From the NCBI GenBank assembly GCA_035771165.1, contig JAWNZC010000234.1, positions 124,001-188,000 of the forward strand: 64,000 nt of DNA, read 5' to 3'. Below the pieces are notes generated by a model, which searched no databases, was not told the DNA's origin, and saw nothing but the letters and a program-made list of their open reading frames with translations. Origin of the DNA: Paragorgia papillata. Lineage: Eukaryota; Cnidaria; Anthozoa; Scleralcyonacea; Coralliidae. Positions 33,773 through 45,882 of this stretch are shown here, in pieces; positions within the stretch are counted from its first letter, which is position 1; every line of letters begins with the position of its first letter. The translations under genes were made by a program, and so were the position numbers.

Positions 33773-36234
33773 CGCCGGGCATAAAAGGCGCCAAAATCGC
33801 CGGGATAAACGTGCGCGTTCCGCCATGTTGGACGAGCGGCAAATGTGGGAGTTTGGTGACTAATACCGATCTTGCCCGAGTCGTCGAATTGGAAGCCCTC
33901 GGATGACGATCGTATTTACTCGGAGAAAAATTGAGTGTCAGAAATGAACAGAGCTTGTCTAAAGCTTCATTGTGATACCAAACATGCTATGTTTTCTTCA
34001 AATTACTTCTTTGTAGGAAGCGTCAAACTTTATGGATTTTCGAAGAATAGGATGCTGCTCAAAAAAAGGAAATTTTGAGGCTTGTTTTATTTTTTTAACA
34101 GTATTATCCTTGGGTGGAATTCCTCGTTCAACTGATGCCTGGAGTTTTGGTCTCAAATCTGTTCTTTTTTGTTTTGGAAGTTTAAGCTTAGATTTTCGAT
34201 TATTTGGGAATTTCAACGAGGCATCTCAGGCCAACAACGTGCGTTTGGACTTATGCATGGACATAAAATACATTAAGAAGCGAAGGGAATATTCACATTA
34301 TTTGACATTTCAAAGTTTGTACTTTGTCTAATGGAGGTGATTAGTATGGTCGACAAATTTAGGCTTAAGGATGTGCCAGTCAGTGCCTTACAAAGACAAG
34401 AGAGGTAGCGAAATTTTATAATGTAAGGAATGTAAACAGTCGAAATTATTTGCTATTTGTAGCATGGTGCTAGAGTCTTGATACTTTTAATATATTTTAA
34501 ATATTTTCTAATTGTTTCTTTGAGAAATCCACAATAGGTTAAAAAAAACCAATATTGGGTTCATTTTAATTGTATGTATCTAGCAGCCTGGCACTGACAT
34601 CAGGATGTGTATTTTTTTTTGTTGTGGTTTACATAGTATATGTCTTTAATAACATTTACGGTGTGACCTTATAACAGTCTGGAAAATGTCTACTTGGTGT
34701 CTTTGCCAGATTACCTTAAATCATTTGTTGTGTACTACAGATATATTTTAACAGTACTGGTTTAATGACGTCAATGGTACAGTCAAAACTAGTGTGGTTT
34801 TTGCAAATAAATTCTAGTTGCTGAAGATTGAAATCATATTTTACTGTCACATGTATATATAAATCAATTTGCGTGTACACAAATGCTATTTTGGCCTGCT
34901 TTTACAGTTATTGGCATGATCAGTCTAATCGTCAAATATTATATGCTAGCCTTTACAGTAGCTGATAGTAACAACGAATGATGGTACATTGATAGATGCA
35001 TCAACTGTCACAATCTATTTTTCTGGTTCTGGTTGATAGTAATTCCTGGTTTATTAACTACATGTACATGGACTTGGCTGCAGAGCCACACTATTAATGA
35101 CTTTATTGATTCTTAGCCCCATTAATAACATGTACAATATCAATATGAGCCTGGCTATATGGACCTTATTAATACGAGCCTGGCTGCATGTACATATACA
35201 GTATCAATATGAGTCTGGCCACATGGACAGTATTAATACAAGCCCAGCTACATGTACATGTACAGTATCAATATGAGTCTGGCTTCAGATACCTACATTG
35301 GACATGTTGACATAGGCCCAGGCCACTATTACTTCATGTTTTAGTTGCTTCTAAGCCCATGTTTATACCAGTATGGCTAAATTGACAGACCCCTCTATTA
35401 CAATACTGAATTTCCTTGCTAAAATTTGGGCCGGCCTACAGAGTTAGCTGGCATCTCATTCATGAGCGAGATTAACTGGGACAGAAATTTCCTACATGAA
35501 CTGGTTACATGGTTTTATTATTACAAAAAATACTAGTGTTAGATGTGTATAGCCATTGTTGATGAAAATTTATTTTTATTATGAACCAATGTTTTTATCA
35601 AAAACTGACAGTATAATGTTGTAAATGTTAAGTTACTAAATGTATGTACTGTTTAAGAATTTATTTGAAAAAAAAGTGGGTTATTTTATATTTCGCGCTG
35701 TATGCAGGATAGTTTTTCCGCAAACACAAATTTTAAAGCCAAACTGCCTGGTATCATTTTAGCCCATTCTGCCCATACTGTTGTTCATATTTCTAACACT
35801 TTAATCGAAACTTATACTCTTAGTTAGACCTCTTAGTTAGACTATAGATAAAAACTATACAAGCACAAGTCAATGCAGTTGTTTCATCGTTTGACTTTAG
35901 AAATTTCCCCACCAAACTTCAAATCAAAATATATAAAGAATGCATGAAACAAAACAAAACATAGAGTTTGAAGCTACACTGTAGAGGTTTTACTGAGCAA
36001 TTTAATCTGTATTTACTAGCCAAACGTCTCTGAAATCATAGATACCTTTGTACACCTCAACTCATTTTCAATAAAATGTAATTCATGCTGCTGCATCTAG
36101 AAAGAAACGTTACATCGTTCTTTTCGCGAAAAAGAAGCCGCCATCTTTTTTTATATTTTGGTGCGCGCTTCCGCTGGCCAATAGTAACGTCAACTGTTGA
36201 ATCCCGGCGATTTTTGGCGCTTTCGTGCCCGGCG
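33773..36234. mobile_element. Nested inverted-repeat element inside the central array of C
   Basis: CGCCGGGCATAAAAGGCGCC and AAAATCGCCGGGAT at 33773 are mirrored at the right end (ATCCCGGCGATTTTTGGCGC...GTGCCCGGCG ending 36234). Length 2462 bp. The interior is AT-rich. One frame at 34032-34331 (+) and its complement have no known domain, and the 34400-36000 part shows a run of ACATGTACAGTATCAATATGAG-like imperfect repeats near 35100-35300 but no transposase. No target duplication is readable because it sits in a repeat. Confidence 0.7.
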
Positions 36235-36345
36235 GGCCCCAGGAGTGATTGGGGGTTCCCCAGGGGTGTTTGGGGTACCCCATGGGTGTTTGGGGTTACC
36301 CCAGGGGTGAATGGGATTATCCCAGCGGTGTTTGGGTGTTTAGAT
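36235..36345. repeat. Element C central array, right remainder
   Basis: Five or so further GGGGTGTTTGGGGTA-type units after the nested element, ending about 85 bases before the ATPase start codon. Confidence 0.85.
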
Positions 36346-36429
36346 CCTCTGCAGAAATTTAGTTAAATAATTTAATATTGCGCTTCCAAATAATAAACTC
36401 ATTTGGTGTTTAGTACTCATCGTGTAAAC

Positions 36430-37554
36430 ATGTCACACATTTGCAACAAATGTGGAAAAAGTCTATCGAGAAAAGAGCACCTTCTTCGTCATATTAAGAA
36501 TGTCCACCCCGAGAGCGACGCCTCACAACCTATTCCTCTAGCCAACGTATCTACAGTCGTGCAGCACCCGTTCACGTGTATTGTAGCAGGGTGCACCCAA
36601 AGTGGTAAAACAGTATGGGTGAAAACGCTTCTTGAAAACGCCAAAACTACGATTAATCCTCCTCCCGAACGTATCATTTGGTGCTATGGACAATGGCAGC
36701 CCATGTATCTTGAGATGATCAAAACAATACCAGGCATCGAATTCTACGACTGTATACCTTCCGACATTGACTCTGATAATTTTATTGAAGTCTCTCAACG
36801 TAACCGGATCGTCCTCGATGATCTTATGGCTCAATCAGGGGGAGATAAACGTATTGCTAGTCTATTTACTAAAGGTAGTCATCATCGGAATTTGTCTATC
36901 ATCTATATTGTTCAAAATATTTTCCATCAAGGCAAAGAAACCAGAAACATTAGCCTCAACGCACACTATATCTTACTCTTCAAGTCTCCAAGGGATAAAC
37001 AGCAAATTTCTGTCTTGGCTCGACAGGTGAACCCAGGTCATGTTCAGGAATTTATGAAGAGTTACGAGAAAGCCACAAGCCGCCCTCATGGTTATCTTAT
37101 GCTAGATCTAAAGCCTACAACGGATGACGATCATCGCCTCAAGACCAATGTTCTACCTGGAGAAAATAGCTCCAGCCTGCAGCAACAGCTGGGTAGTTTC
37201 ATACAAAAGCAATCCTATCAATTACCTCCGATCGTTAATGCCATGTACAATACAGAACAAAAAATGCAAGATATTGTACAAGCTCCACAGTTAACAACAG
37301 AAGAAAAGAGCATACTCTACTCCAATCAGCTAGGACGTTTTCTAACGTTTCAAAACCAACTGCAGAATCAGTCTCAACCTCTGACTAATCTTGAAACTCA
37401 GCCTCGGAAAAATACACCAAACTTGACACCGGAGATAAAGCAAGAAACTGACGATCTTCCGTGGGGTTTCCCTGCTACACCTAAAACCTATTTCGTAACA
37501 CCGCCTCCTACCGTTGAACAACCGACGCTTAAACATAATTTCTTTCATAACTGG
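36430..37554 (+). CDS. Element C: C2H2 zinc finger fused to A32/FtsK-type packaging ATPase
   Basis: The first ATG of the frame is 36430. Residues 5-26 form a C2H2 finger (C5, C8, H21, H26; CNKCGKSLSRKEHLLRH). The ATPase domain follows with Walker A GCTQSGKT (54-61), Walker B RIVLDDLM (D130, D131), then GSHHRNLSIIYIVQNIFHQG and a conserved SLNAHYILLFKSPRDKQQ. This is the pattern of the A32-like genome-packaging ATPases of Polintons, adintoviruses and NCLDVs, which translocate DNA into a capsid. The C-terminal extension is Pro/Glu-rich. The last about 90 codons are lost: at about 37550 the frame runs into antisense polymerase sequence (HNW, then unrelated residues). The frame up to there is open, so it is the best-preserved copy of this subfamily in the window. 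Confidence 0.85.
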
Positions 37555-39352
37555 GCCCATCATACGCCTGAAAATTGTGCGCGATGAACGTAGTATTGGC
37601 GTTCTCCTTGAAGAGCCATTCGCAGAATTCCTCCTTGGTGTTTGGACCAGAAAACACGATCTCATCACGGCTTTCGTTCTGGACCACGCAGAGATTGGGA
37701 ATGTGTTGTCCGTCGTCTTGTGTACATTCGAAATCGAAGAACATTAAGGTCTGGTCTCTTTCGTCGCCACCATTCTCACCGTCCACAGCGACGTCATCGT
37801 CAAGAAACTCGTTACTGGTACTTTCTTGGGCAGGTTGTCGGTTCCTCTCAACCATGGGCTGAATATAGCACTGGTAGTTGTCAGGTTTCACGTATTTTTG
37901 GCAAACGGAGCAGCGCACTACTCCACAATGATGATCATGGATGCTGGCTCTTGTCACGACGCGTTGGCACTTTTTGCATTTTGTCAGGGAACTACAGAGG
38001 GCTTTCTTGTTGTCGGTGGTTTCTTTGTGGCGGGCAAAGCAGTCGTCGCTCTTAAAAAGTCGGTTACAGTCTTGGCAGTACTTCCACTTGGCCACGGGAC
38101 AGTTCTGTGTATGGCACAGTTTACACAAATCGCCACATGGGTGGTCGGTGATCTTGTCGTAACCTTTTTTACAAGTGTGACAGTATTGCTTTCGAGCGAG
38201 GAAGGCAGGCATACTCGTGATGACATCGTAGTGGTTGTCGTGGTGGTAGAGGTAAAGGTGTTTGTCGGCTTCGGGACCCGAATAAATAATAGCGTTCAAA
38301 TGTTCCTTGGAGACGACGTTGAGTTGGTAACCAGGGAGGACAGCTTGGAACTTCTTGACTTCGGGGATCCCACAGGAATCAAGGGGGACACCAGCGGTTT
38401 CGTGGAGTTCGCGGGCTAAATGCGCCTGAAGAGATGTCCCTGGTTTTCGGATAGACTCGTACTGGGGGTCTTTATCCAATTTTGCCTTCGCAACCACGAT
38501 AGCTCGGGCACAACAAAGTTCATCTTTGTTTTTAATCTGAATGAAACAACGGTTTTTGTTGAGATAGCTTTGTAAGTTGACCACATTTCGCTTTCGACCG
38601 GTTCCACCTTGAAGCATTTCGACGTGGACGACGTTGACGTTGACTGACTCGTCCAAGGTAAACTGTGTATTGGACTGTACAACTCTCTCTACTGTGGCCA
38701 GGAAACGCTCGGGAGTTAGGCGGTCTCGGGAAAGGAAAGGCAAGGAAATAGGTCGGTCTAGCTGGTGGGAGTTAAGGATGAGACGGACTTGATCATGAGG
38801 GGACATGTCATCAGTTAAACGATCGAACAAATGCTTAAAAGCACGGTTTAATACTGACATAACATCAGATACCCCATGTATACTTAAATCGCAAAACTGA
38901 ACAGTATAGTCAGTACCTGTGGTTTTGAATTTCCTGACGTTCACTTGTCTGACCGATTTGTATGTAAAATACTCCTCGGGTTTGAGGCGCTTCGGAGTAG
39001 ACTCGGTGTCGTCGCCGCGCTTTCTCTTGCTCCCTTCGCCCGCTTGGTTCTCCATAGGTTGGTCCATGGCGGAATCGACTTGTTCGGCTTCCTCGTCTGG
39101 ACACAAGAACTCGTCATTGGCCCAATCCTCGTTGAATTGGCGCCGTTCTTCGTCGGACCAGTTAACCATCATTTCGGGTACAACATCTGCTGGTGTTTCG
39201 ATCTCCCGTTGAAGATCATCGGCCATAGCGTTCGTCCAAAAAATAATTTTCTGCTGTAAAACAGCCCGTTTCTGCTCCTCAGTGAGCACAAACGACTCTT
39301 CGAGAAACTCTAGAGCACTCTCACTCTCACAAGCCTTAATCAGGTCAATCAT
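37549..39352 (-). pseudogene. Element C: protein-primed family-B DNA polymerase, N-terminal third plus exonuclease start
   Basis: From ATG 39352 there is an open frame of about 600 codons. Residues 1-140 are acidic with a basic patch near 108-125. A central region precedes a cluster of Cys/His pairs at about 400-500 (CHTC, CKLC, CQDC, CKKC, CSVC), as in Polinton/adintovirus polymerases. FFDFECTQD (D540, E542) is the Exo I motif and FIAHNFQAYDG near 589-599 is Exo II. The frame then crosses into reversed ATPase sequence. The Exo III motif, the protein-priming insertions and the polymerase catalytic motifs are deleted, so no replication activity is possible. The gene points away from the right terminal repeat. 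Confidence 0.85.
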
Positions 39353-39619
39353 ATCAATCTAGAAACATAAGAGGGAAATTCGTAAATACACACTCAAGTT
39401 TCCATTCGAATATAAAACAAATCAAATATAACGTTCAAAGCATAAACTTACAGTTTGAGACATTTTAATCATTACCAAAATAGAGAATAAATTCCAAAGA
39501 ACACTTTCCACAACACTTTCCAAAGACTTTCGATGTTACTCGTAAGAGAACAGAATTCAAATGAAACGACGCGATGCTGTACATTCTCTATGGTTACAGC
39601 ACTGGTCGCCCAAACACGT

Positions 39620-40499
39620 CTCATTGTTTTATTCTTTAATGACCTTTTAATGATCTCCTAATGAGATTTTACACATGGCTTATGCAAATATCAGTCTTAG
39701 TAACAGAAACCGTAGCAACGCTTTCAAAGTAATAAATCGCTTTGCCTTTATATTCAGACATTTAAACTGTTCAAAACTCTCTATTCCTCCAGACAAGGGT
39801 TTAGTCGGTAATGATTCTAGAAAGACTTACTCTGTTCAGGTTCTAATATAATATCCATAGCTTATTCAAATAATATTCGAGCTAAGTTATCTCAGCCGAT
39901 TCAGACATTTAGATTGCTCCAAACTCTCTATTCCTCCAGACAAGGTTTCAGATAAAAAATATAAAGTGTCTCTATTAATTTCTCTTTAGTTCCTTGTAAA
40001 GAACGTCTATTTTGTTAAAGTTTACTGTAAATGACGATCTTCGGGAATCAGTCGGAGAGCTATCGGCTATGACGTATGAACACCGGGGGTTGGATAAAAG
40101 CTAGGGTTTGGGGGGAAAAGTTAGGGTTACTACGTCCCAAAGGAGCTTGAGAAGTAATGACGTATGTATAAATAATAGTCGGTTATGACATAATAAAAAC
40201 CGGGGGATTGAGTAACAGTTATGGTTTAGGGGGAAACGTTAGGGCTAAGAGGGTCCCAAAGGAGCCTGAGACATAATGACGACGTAAGCATAAATAATAA
40301 GTGTGGCGTTTGAAATCCCGGGGGTTGAGTAATAATCAGGGTTAGGGGGAAGTTAGTGTTAGAAGGTCCCAAAGGAGTCTGAGAAATAAGGAGATTAGGG
40401 TTAGAGGGTCTCAAAGGAGCCTGAGAATGAATAAATAATAAGTTGAATATTTAATGAGGCGGCATCCCTTTCATCCCTATATGGGGGGGTATCACTACT
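39620..40499. repeat. Element C right terminal inverted repeat
   Basis: Runs from CTTTAATGACC to GGTATCACTACT. It contains four or more ATGACGTA-like units and several GTTAGGG/TTAGGGTTA stretches (for example 40392-40403), each followed by GTCCCAAAGGAGC(C/T)TGAGA. The 39353-39619 stretch between polymerase start and repeat is probably its promoter region. Confidence 0.75.
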
Positions 40500-41140
40500 C
40501 ATACATTAAATGCCTTCACCAGAAACCAGGCATATAATAAAAATGCTTCACCAAAAGCACATGTATATATGAAAATTGTTTCACCAAAAATACACTCCTA
40601 CAAGATCAAAGTCAGGCTTCACCCAAAGCGTAATAAAATTGCTCGAAAGGCACATGGAAATTGCTTCGCCAAAAGCGCGCATGTAAATTGCTTCACCAAA
40701 AGCACATGTAAAATGCTTCATCAAAAGCGCATGTAAATTGCTTCACCAAAAGCGCATGCATGCATGCATGCATGCATGTATTAAATTGCTTCACCAAAAT
40801 CACATGGAAAAGGTTAAATTGCTTCACCAAAAGCAATCACTTCACCAAAAGCACATACATATATGAAATTGTTTAACCAAAGGTGCCCTCGTACATCAAA
40901 TTCAGGCTTCACCCAAAGGATAATTAAATTGCTTCGATCAAAGGCACATATGTAAATTGCTTCACCAAAAGCACATGTCAATTGCTTCACCAAAAGCACA
41001 TGTATATATTAAATTATCTCACCAAACAAAATATGCCAGAGAAATTGCGGTGCACCGAAAGGAAAACTTGTATCACAATACGAAAAGCAAGCCGGCGAAC
41101 GCATCGCTTCACACAAAACGCATGTCGACATATAAAACTT
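40500..41140. repeat. Minisatellite TTAAATTGCTTCACCAAAAGCACATG, right part
   Basis: Resumes directly after element C, with about 14 irregular copies of GCTTCACCAAAAGCACATG and a (TGCA)n run at 40757-40778. Units decay toward 41140. Confidence 0.8.
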
Positions 41141-41308
41141 CGGTGTGTAATCTCACAAGTAAGAACGCCTACACTAGAAGGTATAAAGTTTAACGACTCC
41201 GCTTCAGCAAAAACAAGACGAATCGTACAAAACTTCGGTGCACCGCGCCAGAAGTTCCTAAATAGGCTAGAATACGAGATAATTTGTTCGAATAATCACG
41301 TACCTCAC

Positions 41309-41725
41309 CCGACGTGAACAGGATAAGACAGGTGTATAACTGATAAAACGGCGAGCTTTTAGCCGAAAACGGCAAGTTATGAGAGAGAGGCACATATAAA
41401 CAGCCAGGCCGGGCAAAGGATGCTTCCACAAAAACAACCGAACCCAATAACTCCGACGTAGTCAGTGTATAAGGCGTACTAAGAGTGCCACTCTCGATGA
41501 TCAGGTTGCCAGATAAGTACAGCCAATGCTTGGGTACAGTCTGCATGTACGTGCATATTTGATATTTGTGTCCTCGATTGTCTGCTTGGTGAAAAGAAAA
41601 CGTGTCAAAAACCTGGGCTTCGCCGTAGTAAAACAGTGCGGAGGAAATCAAGAATAGGACAAAGACTAACAAAACGCTTGACAGGTAAAACTTGGCCGAA
41701 ATACTCAAGAAACCAATACCACGAA
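41309..41725 (-). CDS. Candidate host exon with N-terminal membrane anchor
   Basis: Open for about 139 codons on the minus strand, between an acceptor (GATGTAG before 41725) and a good donor (CGG|GTGAGGTA at 41308). It encodes FLSISAKFYLSSVLLVFVLF, a hydrophobic segment of about 22 residues, followed by a soluble-looking stretch (TFSFHQADNRGHKYQICTYM, then LYLSGNLIIESGTLS). It fits a signal-anchor and lumenal or extracellular region. There is no family match I can name. The frame lacks its own ATG, so the start lies in an upstream exon; the nearest candidate (42452-42582) does not splice to it in phase by my reading. Confidence 0.35.
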
Positions 41726-41749
41726 CTACATCAATTCAATAGGCAATCA

Positions 41750-41990
41750 CATGCAAATATCGCCAGCGAGGCGTCGCCCGACTGAACAAAGGCGCCAGCG
41801 GGCAAAATAACGTTGATTCCACGTTGAAACGGCGTCGATCTTCAACGTCGAAGTGACGTCGCATGAAGGTTGAAAACGCAAATTGGATCAACGTCGTTTT
41901 GCGACGTCGAAACGACCCCAATTGTCAACGTTAAAACAACGCACGTTGATAAAAGGTTGAAATTGCAAATTATATCGACGTTGCTTTTCA
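41750..41990. repeat. AACGTTGA/ACGTCG-rich repeat
   Basis: Several copies of (T)CAACGTTGA- and CGACGTCGAA-like motifs, for example ACGTTGAAACGGCGTCGATC and TTCAACGTCGAAGTGACGTC, spaced irregularly. Likely a decayed tandem repeat or MITE. 41991-42451 shows no gene. Confidence 0.45.
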
Positions 41991-42451
41991 GTTGAGTCTT
42001 TAATGATATTTAAAATTACTATTCATATTGAAACCATCCAGAAGCAAATTTCCCTATATCTGGTTTGTAAAGACGTCAAATCAACAAAACGGCAACCATA
42101 TATATGCTCGCAAAGTGAACGAAATTAACAGAGGTCGTAGCCTTGTTAAAGATATCCCGGTTCTTATAAAACTAAAACGGCCGAAACCTGGCTAAGCAGT
42201 AGGCATTACAAATATCATGAATTCGAAGAGTCGTAACGAAACAACAGTTGAACAAAATGTTGGGAAAGGTATATTAAATACAATATACAGACACATATAA
42301 ATATGCCATGATAGCGACCAAGTACGGGGGGAGAACGCACTACATAGTGGGACAAAACGAAGTAAGGGAATCACAAAGAATAAACAACCGAGAGAAGCTG
42401 ATACACATAACTTTGTAAAAATAAAACGACCTGACAAACCGTGGTACGAAC

Positions 42452-42582
42452 CTTGGGTTGTTGTTGGAGATCAGACCAGGCTGGCCAGGCTCGTCGATAA
42501 CGACTAAACCGTCTTGCCGGTGTTCGGCTAATGCTGCGGCAACATCGATAGGAACGGGTCTCTGACCCTGTTGGTCGGCCAT
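42452..42582 (-). CDS. Candidate first coding exon of a host gene
   Basis: From ATG 42582 the frame encodes MADQQGQRPVPIDVAAALAE, then HRQDGLVVIDEPGQPGLISN, then NNPR. It uses GC-rich codons unlike the surroundings and ends at a donor AAG|GTTCGT (42451). It looks like genuine protein rather than chance sequence, but no domain is recognised and the rest of the gene was not found with confidence. Confidence 0.35.
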
Positions 42583-43290
42583 ATATACGGAGAAAAACCA
42601 GCTCGGCTGCGACACGGGACTACTGCAAACAAATTATCCAATCCTGGTGTGTCTTATCTTCGTGGCAAATCGGTAAATGGTGAAAAGCACGGTTTTTCGG
42701 TTGCCTATGTATTAGCTTGCATTACCTTGGGCTTTGCAGGAATGCGGGTTAATTACTACAGCCATCTAATCCTCCTCGCGTGGCATTATGCGGCGCAGGT
42801 CCCAGTGAGAATATTATATTAGTTAGAACCAAAATGATCACACAGTCTTTTACACGTTTGCTGGGAAATAAGGGTTCACAATTTTGGTGATTTATCGTTT
42901 CTTAGGCCTAGTTTGTAGAATCAGTGTGGCGAATCATGAGAAAAACGTACGATACAAGCGTTGAAAAGTTTGTGAATATTTTGACACAGAAAACGCTTAG
43001 CAACGAACACTTAGAACTTAAATATTCAGACTGATATTTGCATAAGCCATGTGTAGAAATGTCATTAGGAGATTATTAGAGGATCATTAGCGAATGAAAC
43101 AATGGGACATGTTGGGGCAGGGAAATTAAGGGGATTAGAGACCAAAAAGAGCACGTGTATTTTGCATAAGACAGAATTCACAGCAATCAGTTTAAAATAT
43201 TTATTTAGGCTTTGGTTTAAACTTACACATATCAACAAAATAAATTACGGTTACATACAAATTAGTTACACTGATCAGCTTAAACCGTTT

Positions 43291-44600
43291 TTAATAAGGT
43301 CGGCTTCTTAGATTATATTTAGGCGTTTTTATTTTAAAAGTAGCATGATAGTCTTTCTTGTCTTCTGGTGATAATTGTGATACATCTTCTTTTGTCTTGG
43401 GTAAATATTTTGATCTAGTCATCAATAGATGATGTTCATGGTTTTCTCTTTCATCCGTCATCTTTGCTCAGTCTCTCTCTTTCGGGTCGCCCAAACTTTC
43501 CCAGTTATGAAAGAAATTATGTTTAAGCGTCGGTTGTTCAACGGTAGGAGGCGGTGTTCTAAAATAGGTTTTAGGTATAGCAGGAACTATAGGGAAATCC
43601 CACGGAAGATCGACCCACTTGCTTTATCTCCGGTGTCAAATTTGGTGTATTTTTCCGAGGGTGAGTTTGAAGATTAGTTAGAGGTTGCTTCAGTTGGTTT
43701 TGAAACGTTAGAAAACGTCCGAAGTGATTGGAATAGGGTATGCCCTTTTCTTCTGTTGTTAACTGTGGCGCTTGTACAATATCTTGCATTTTTTGTTCTG
43801 TATTGTACATTTCATTGACGATCGGAGGTAACTGATAGGATTGCTTTTGTATGAAACTACCCAGCGCACTATTTTCTCCGGGTAGAACATCTGTCTTGAA
43901 ACCGGATGTTGGTCATCCATAATCGGCTTTAGATCAAGCATAAGATATCCATGGAGGCGGCTTGTTGCATGTTCGTAGCTCTTCATCAATTCCTGAACAT
44001 GACCTGGGTTTACTTGTCGAGCCAAGACAGAAATTTGTTGCTTATCCCTCGGAGCACAATGTAATGTGCGTTGAGGCCGATGTTTCTTGTTTCTTTGCCT
44101 TCGTGAAATATATTCTGAACAATATAGATCACGGAGAGATTCCTACGATGACTTCCCTTAGTAAATAAATTAGCAATACGTTTATCTCCTCCTGATTGAT
44201 CCATAAGATCATCGAGGACATTAAGACTTCGCCTCGAAACATCATGAAAATTATCAGAGTCTATGTCGGAAGGTACACCCTCGTAGAATTCGATACCAGG
44301 TATCGTTTTGATAATTTCTAAATACATGGGCTGCCATTGTCCATAACACCAAATGAGACGTTCGGGAGATGGATTAATCGTGGTTTTGGCGTTTTCCAGA
44401 AGAGTTTTTACCCATACTGCTTTACCACTCTGTGTGCATTCAGCGACAATGCAAGTAAATGGATGCTGCATGACTGTTGCTCCATTGATAACTGGGGAAA
44501 CATGCCCTGTATTTCTTCCCTGATGGAAATTTTTAATATGTCATTGAAGATTGCCTCTTGTCGAAAACGTTTTTCCGCAAGTGTTACAGATGTACGACAT
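43291..44600 (-). pseudogene. Element E: zinc-finger packaging ATPase, broken
   Basis: From ATG 44600 the finger starts MSYICNTCGKTF, but an Arg codon inside it has become TGA (near 44544). The Walker A reads ECTQSGKA, so both the first Gly and the Thr are altered. Walker B is LNVLDDLM. A frameshift near 44060 follows HYIVL, others occur near 43880 and 43617, and a stretch equal to the EKDLAKMTPD region is altered near 43460. The tail ends PKYNLRSRP with the stop at 43291-43293. Inactive, but it covers the full length of about 430 codons and gives the intact outline. Confidence 0.8.
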
Positions 44601-44689
44601 GTTGACTCTTTGACGTTTAGGAGTAAAATGATTGTTTCAAAGCATACTCGGACAGTTTATTTCAATTTTTTTTACTTATTTCTCTTTCC

Positions 44690-45770
44690 TCATATCTTCC
44701 TCCTATTTTCCTCTTATCTTCCATTTATCTTCCTTATCTTCCTCTTATCTCTTCCTCTTCCTCTTATCCTCCTTATCTTGCACTTATCTTCCTTATCTTC
44801 CTCTTATCTTCCTTATCTCTTCCTCTTATCTTCCTCTTATCTTCCTCTTATCTTCCCTTTATCTTCCTCTTATCTTCCTCTTATCTTCCTTATCTTCCTC
44901 TTATATTCCTTATCTTCCTCTTATCTTCCTCTTATCTTCCTCTTATCTTCCTCTTATCTTCCTCTTATCTTCCTCTTATCTTCCTTATCATCCTCTTATC
45001 TTTCTCTTATCTTCCTTTTATCTTCCTCTTATCTTCCTTATCTTCCTCTTATCTTCCTTTTATCTTCATATTATCTTCCTCTTATCTTCCTTACCTTCCT
45101 TATATTCCTCCTATCTTTCTCTTATCTTCATCTTATTATCTTCCTCTTATCTCCTCTTATCTTTCTCTTATCTTCCTTATCTTCCTCTTATCTTCCTCTT
45201 ATCTTCCTTATCTTCCTCTTATCTTCCTTGTCTTCCTCTTATCTTCCTTTTGTCTTCCTCCTATCTTCCTTAGCTTCCTCTTATCTTCCTCTTATCTTCC
45301 TTATCTTCCTATTATCTTCGTCTTATCTTCCTTTTATCTTCGTCTTATCTTCATTATCTTCCTCTTATCTTCCTCTTATCTTCCTTATCTTCCTCTTATC
45401 TTCCTCTTATCTTCATCTTATTATCCTCCTCTTACCTTCCTCTTATCTTCCTTATCTTCCTCTTATCTTCCTCTGATCTTCCTCTTATCTTCCTCTTATC
45501 TTCCTTGTGTTCCTATTATCTTCCTCTTATCTTCATTTTATCTTCCTCTTATGTTCCTTATCTTCCTCTTATGTTCCTTTTATCTTCCTCTTATCTTCCT
45601 CTTATCTTCCTCTTATCTTCCTCTTATCTTCCTCTTATCTTCCTCTTATCTTTCTCTTATCTTCCTCTTATCTTCCTCTTATATTCCTTATGTTTTTCTT
45701 ATCTTCCTTATCTTTCCTTTATCTTTCCTTTATCTTCTTTTTACCTTTCTTATCTTTCTCTTATCGGCCT
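44690..45770. repeat. Element E central tandem array, TTCCTCTTATC units
   Basis: About 1.1 kb of (TTCCTCTTATC)n, the reverse complement of the unit in A. It lies between the ATPase start (-) and the basic-protein start (+). Long plus-strand frames (for example 44337-45476) translate the array and are not genes. Confidence 0.95.
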
Positions 45771-45882
45771 TATTTCCCCAATTTTCAGTCCCAGATCCCT
45801 CAAGGATATCTGTCACGAATTCTAAATATATAGATATGCTCTAGTGGAGTTCAACCATTTGCAACCTTACTTTCATTGAGTG

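Larger units (their letters stand above)
30758..40499. mobile_element. Polinton-like element C, with exact 6-bp target duplication
   Basis: It begins AGTAGTGATACCCCCC and ends GGGGGGGTATCACTACT. CATACA lies immediately outside on both sides (30752-30757 and 40500-40505), and joining the flanks restores the minisatellite unit. AG...CT termini, 6-bp duplications and long inverted repeats are Polinton/Maverick hallmarks. Length is 9742 bp, including a 2.46-kb nested element. Order: TIR, ATPase tail copy (-), acidic protein (-), basic protein (-), tandem array, zinc-finger ATPase (+), deletion junction, DNA polymerase 5' part (-), TIR. No integrase, protease or capsid gene is recognisable. Confidence 0.9.

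Noticed and set aside
33003..33906. Gly/Val- and Pro/Asn-rich frames on both strands
   Set aside because: Translated G-rich array of element C; several frames are open because the unit lacks stops.
37575..39259. Several plus-strand frames of 70-200 codons
   Set aside because: Antisense shadows of the DNA polymerase frame, with no domain of their own.
40380..40410. Interstitial telomere from TTAGGGTTA
   Set aside because: Only one or two hexamers in a row, always in the same context inside the element terminal repeat.
30281..41140. Regular GCTTCACCAAAAGCACATG repeats as a candidate CRISPR array
   Set aside because: Intervals are related to each other, not unique spacers; a degenerate minisatellite split by element C.
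44337..45844. Long plus-strand frames of Leu/Ser/Phe/Tyr repeats
   Set aside because: Translated TTCCTCTTATC array of element E.
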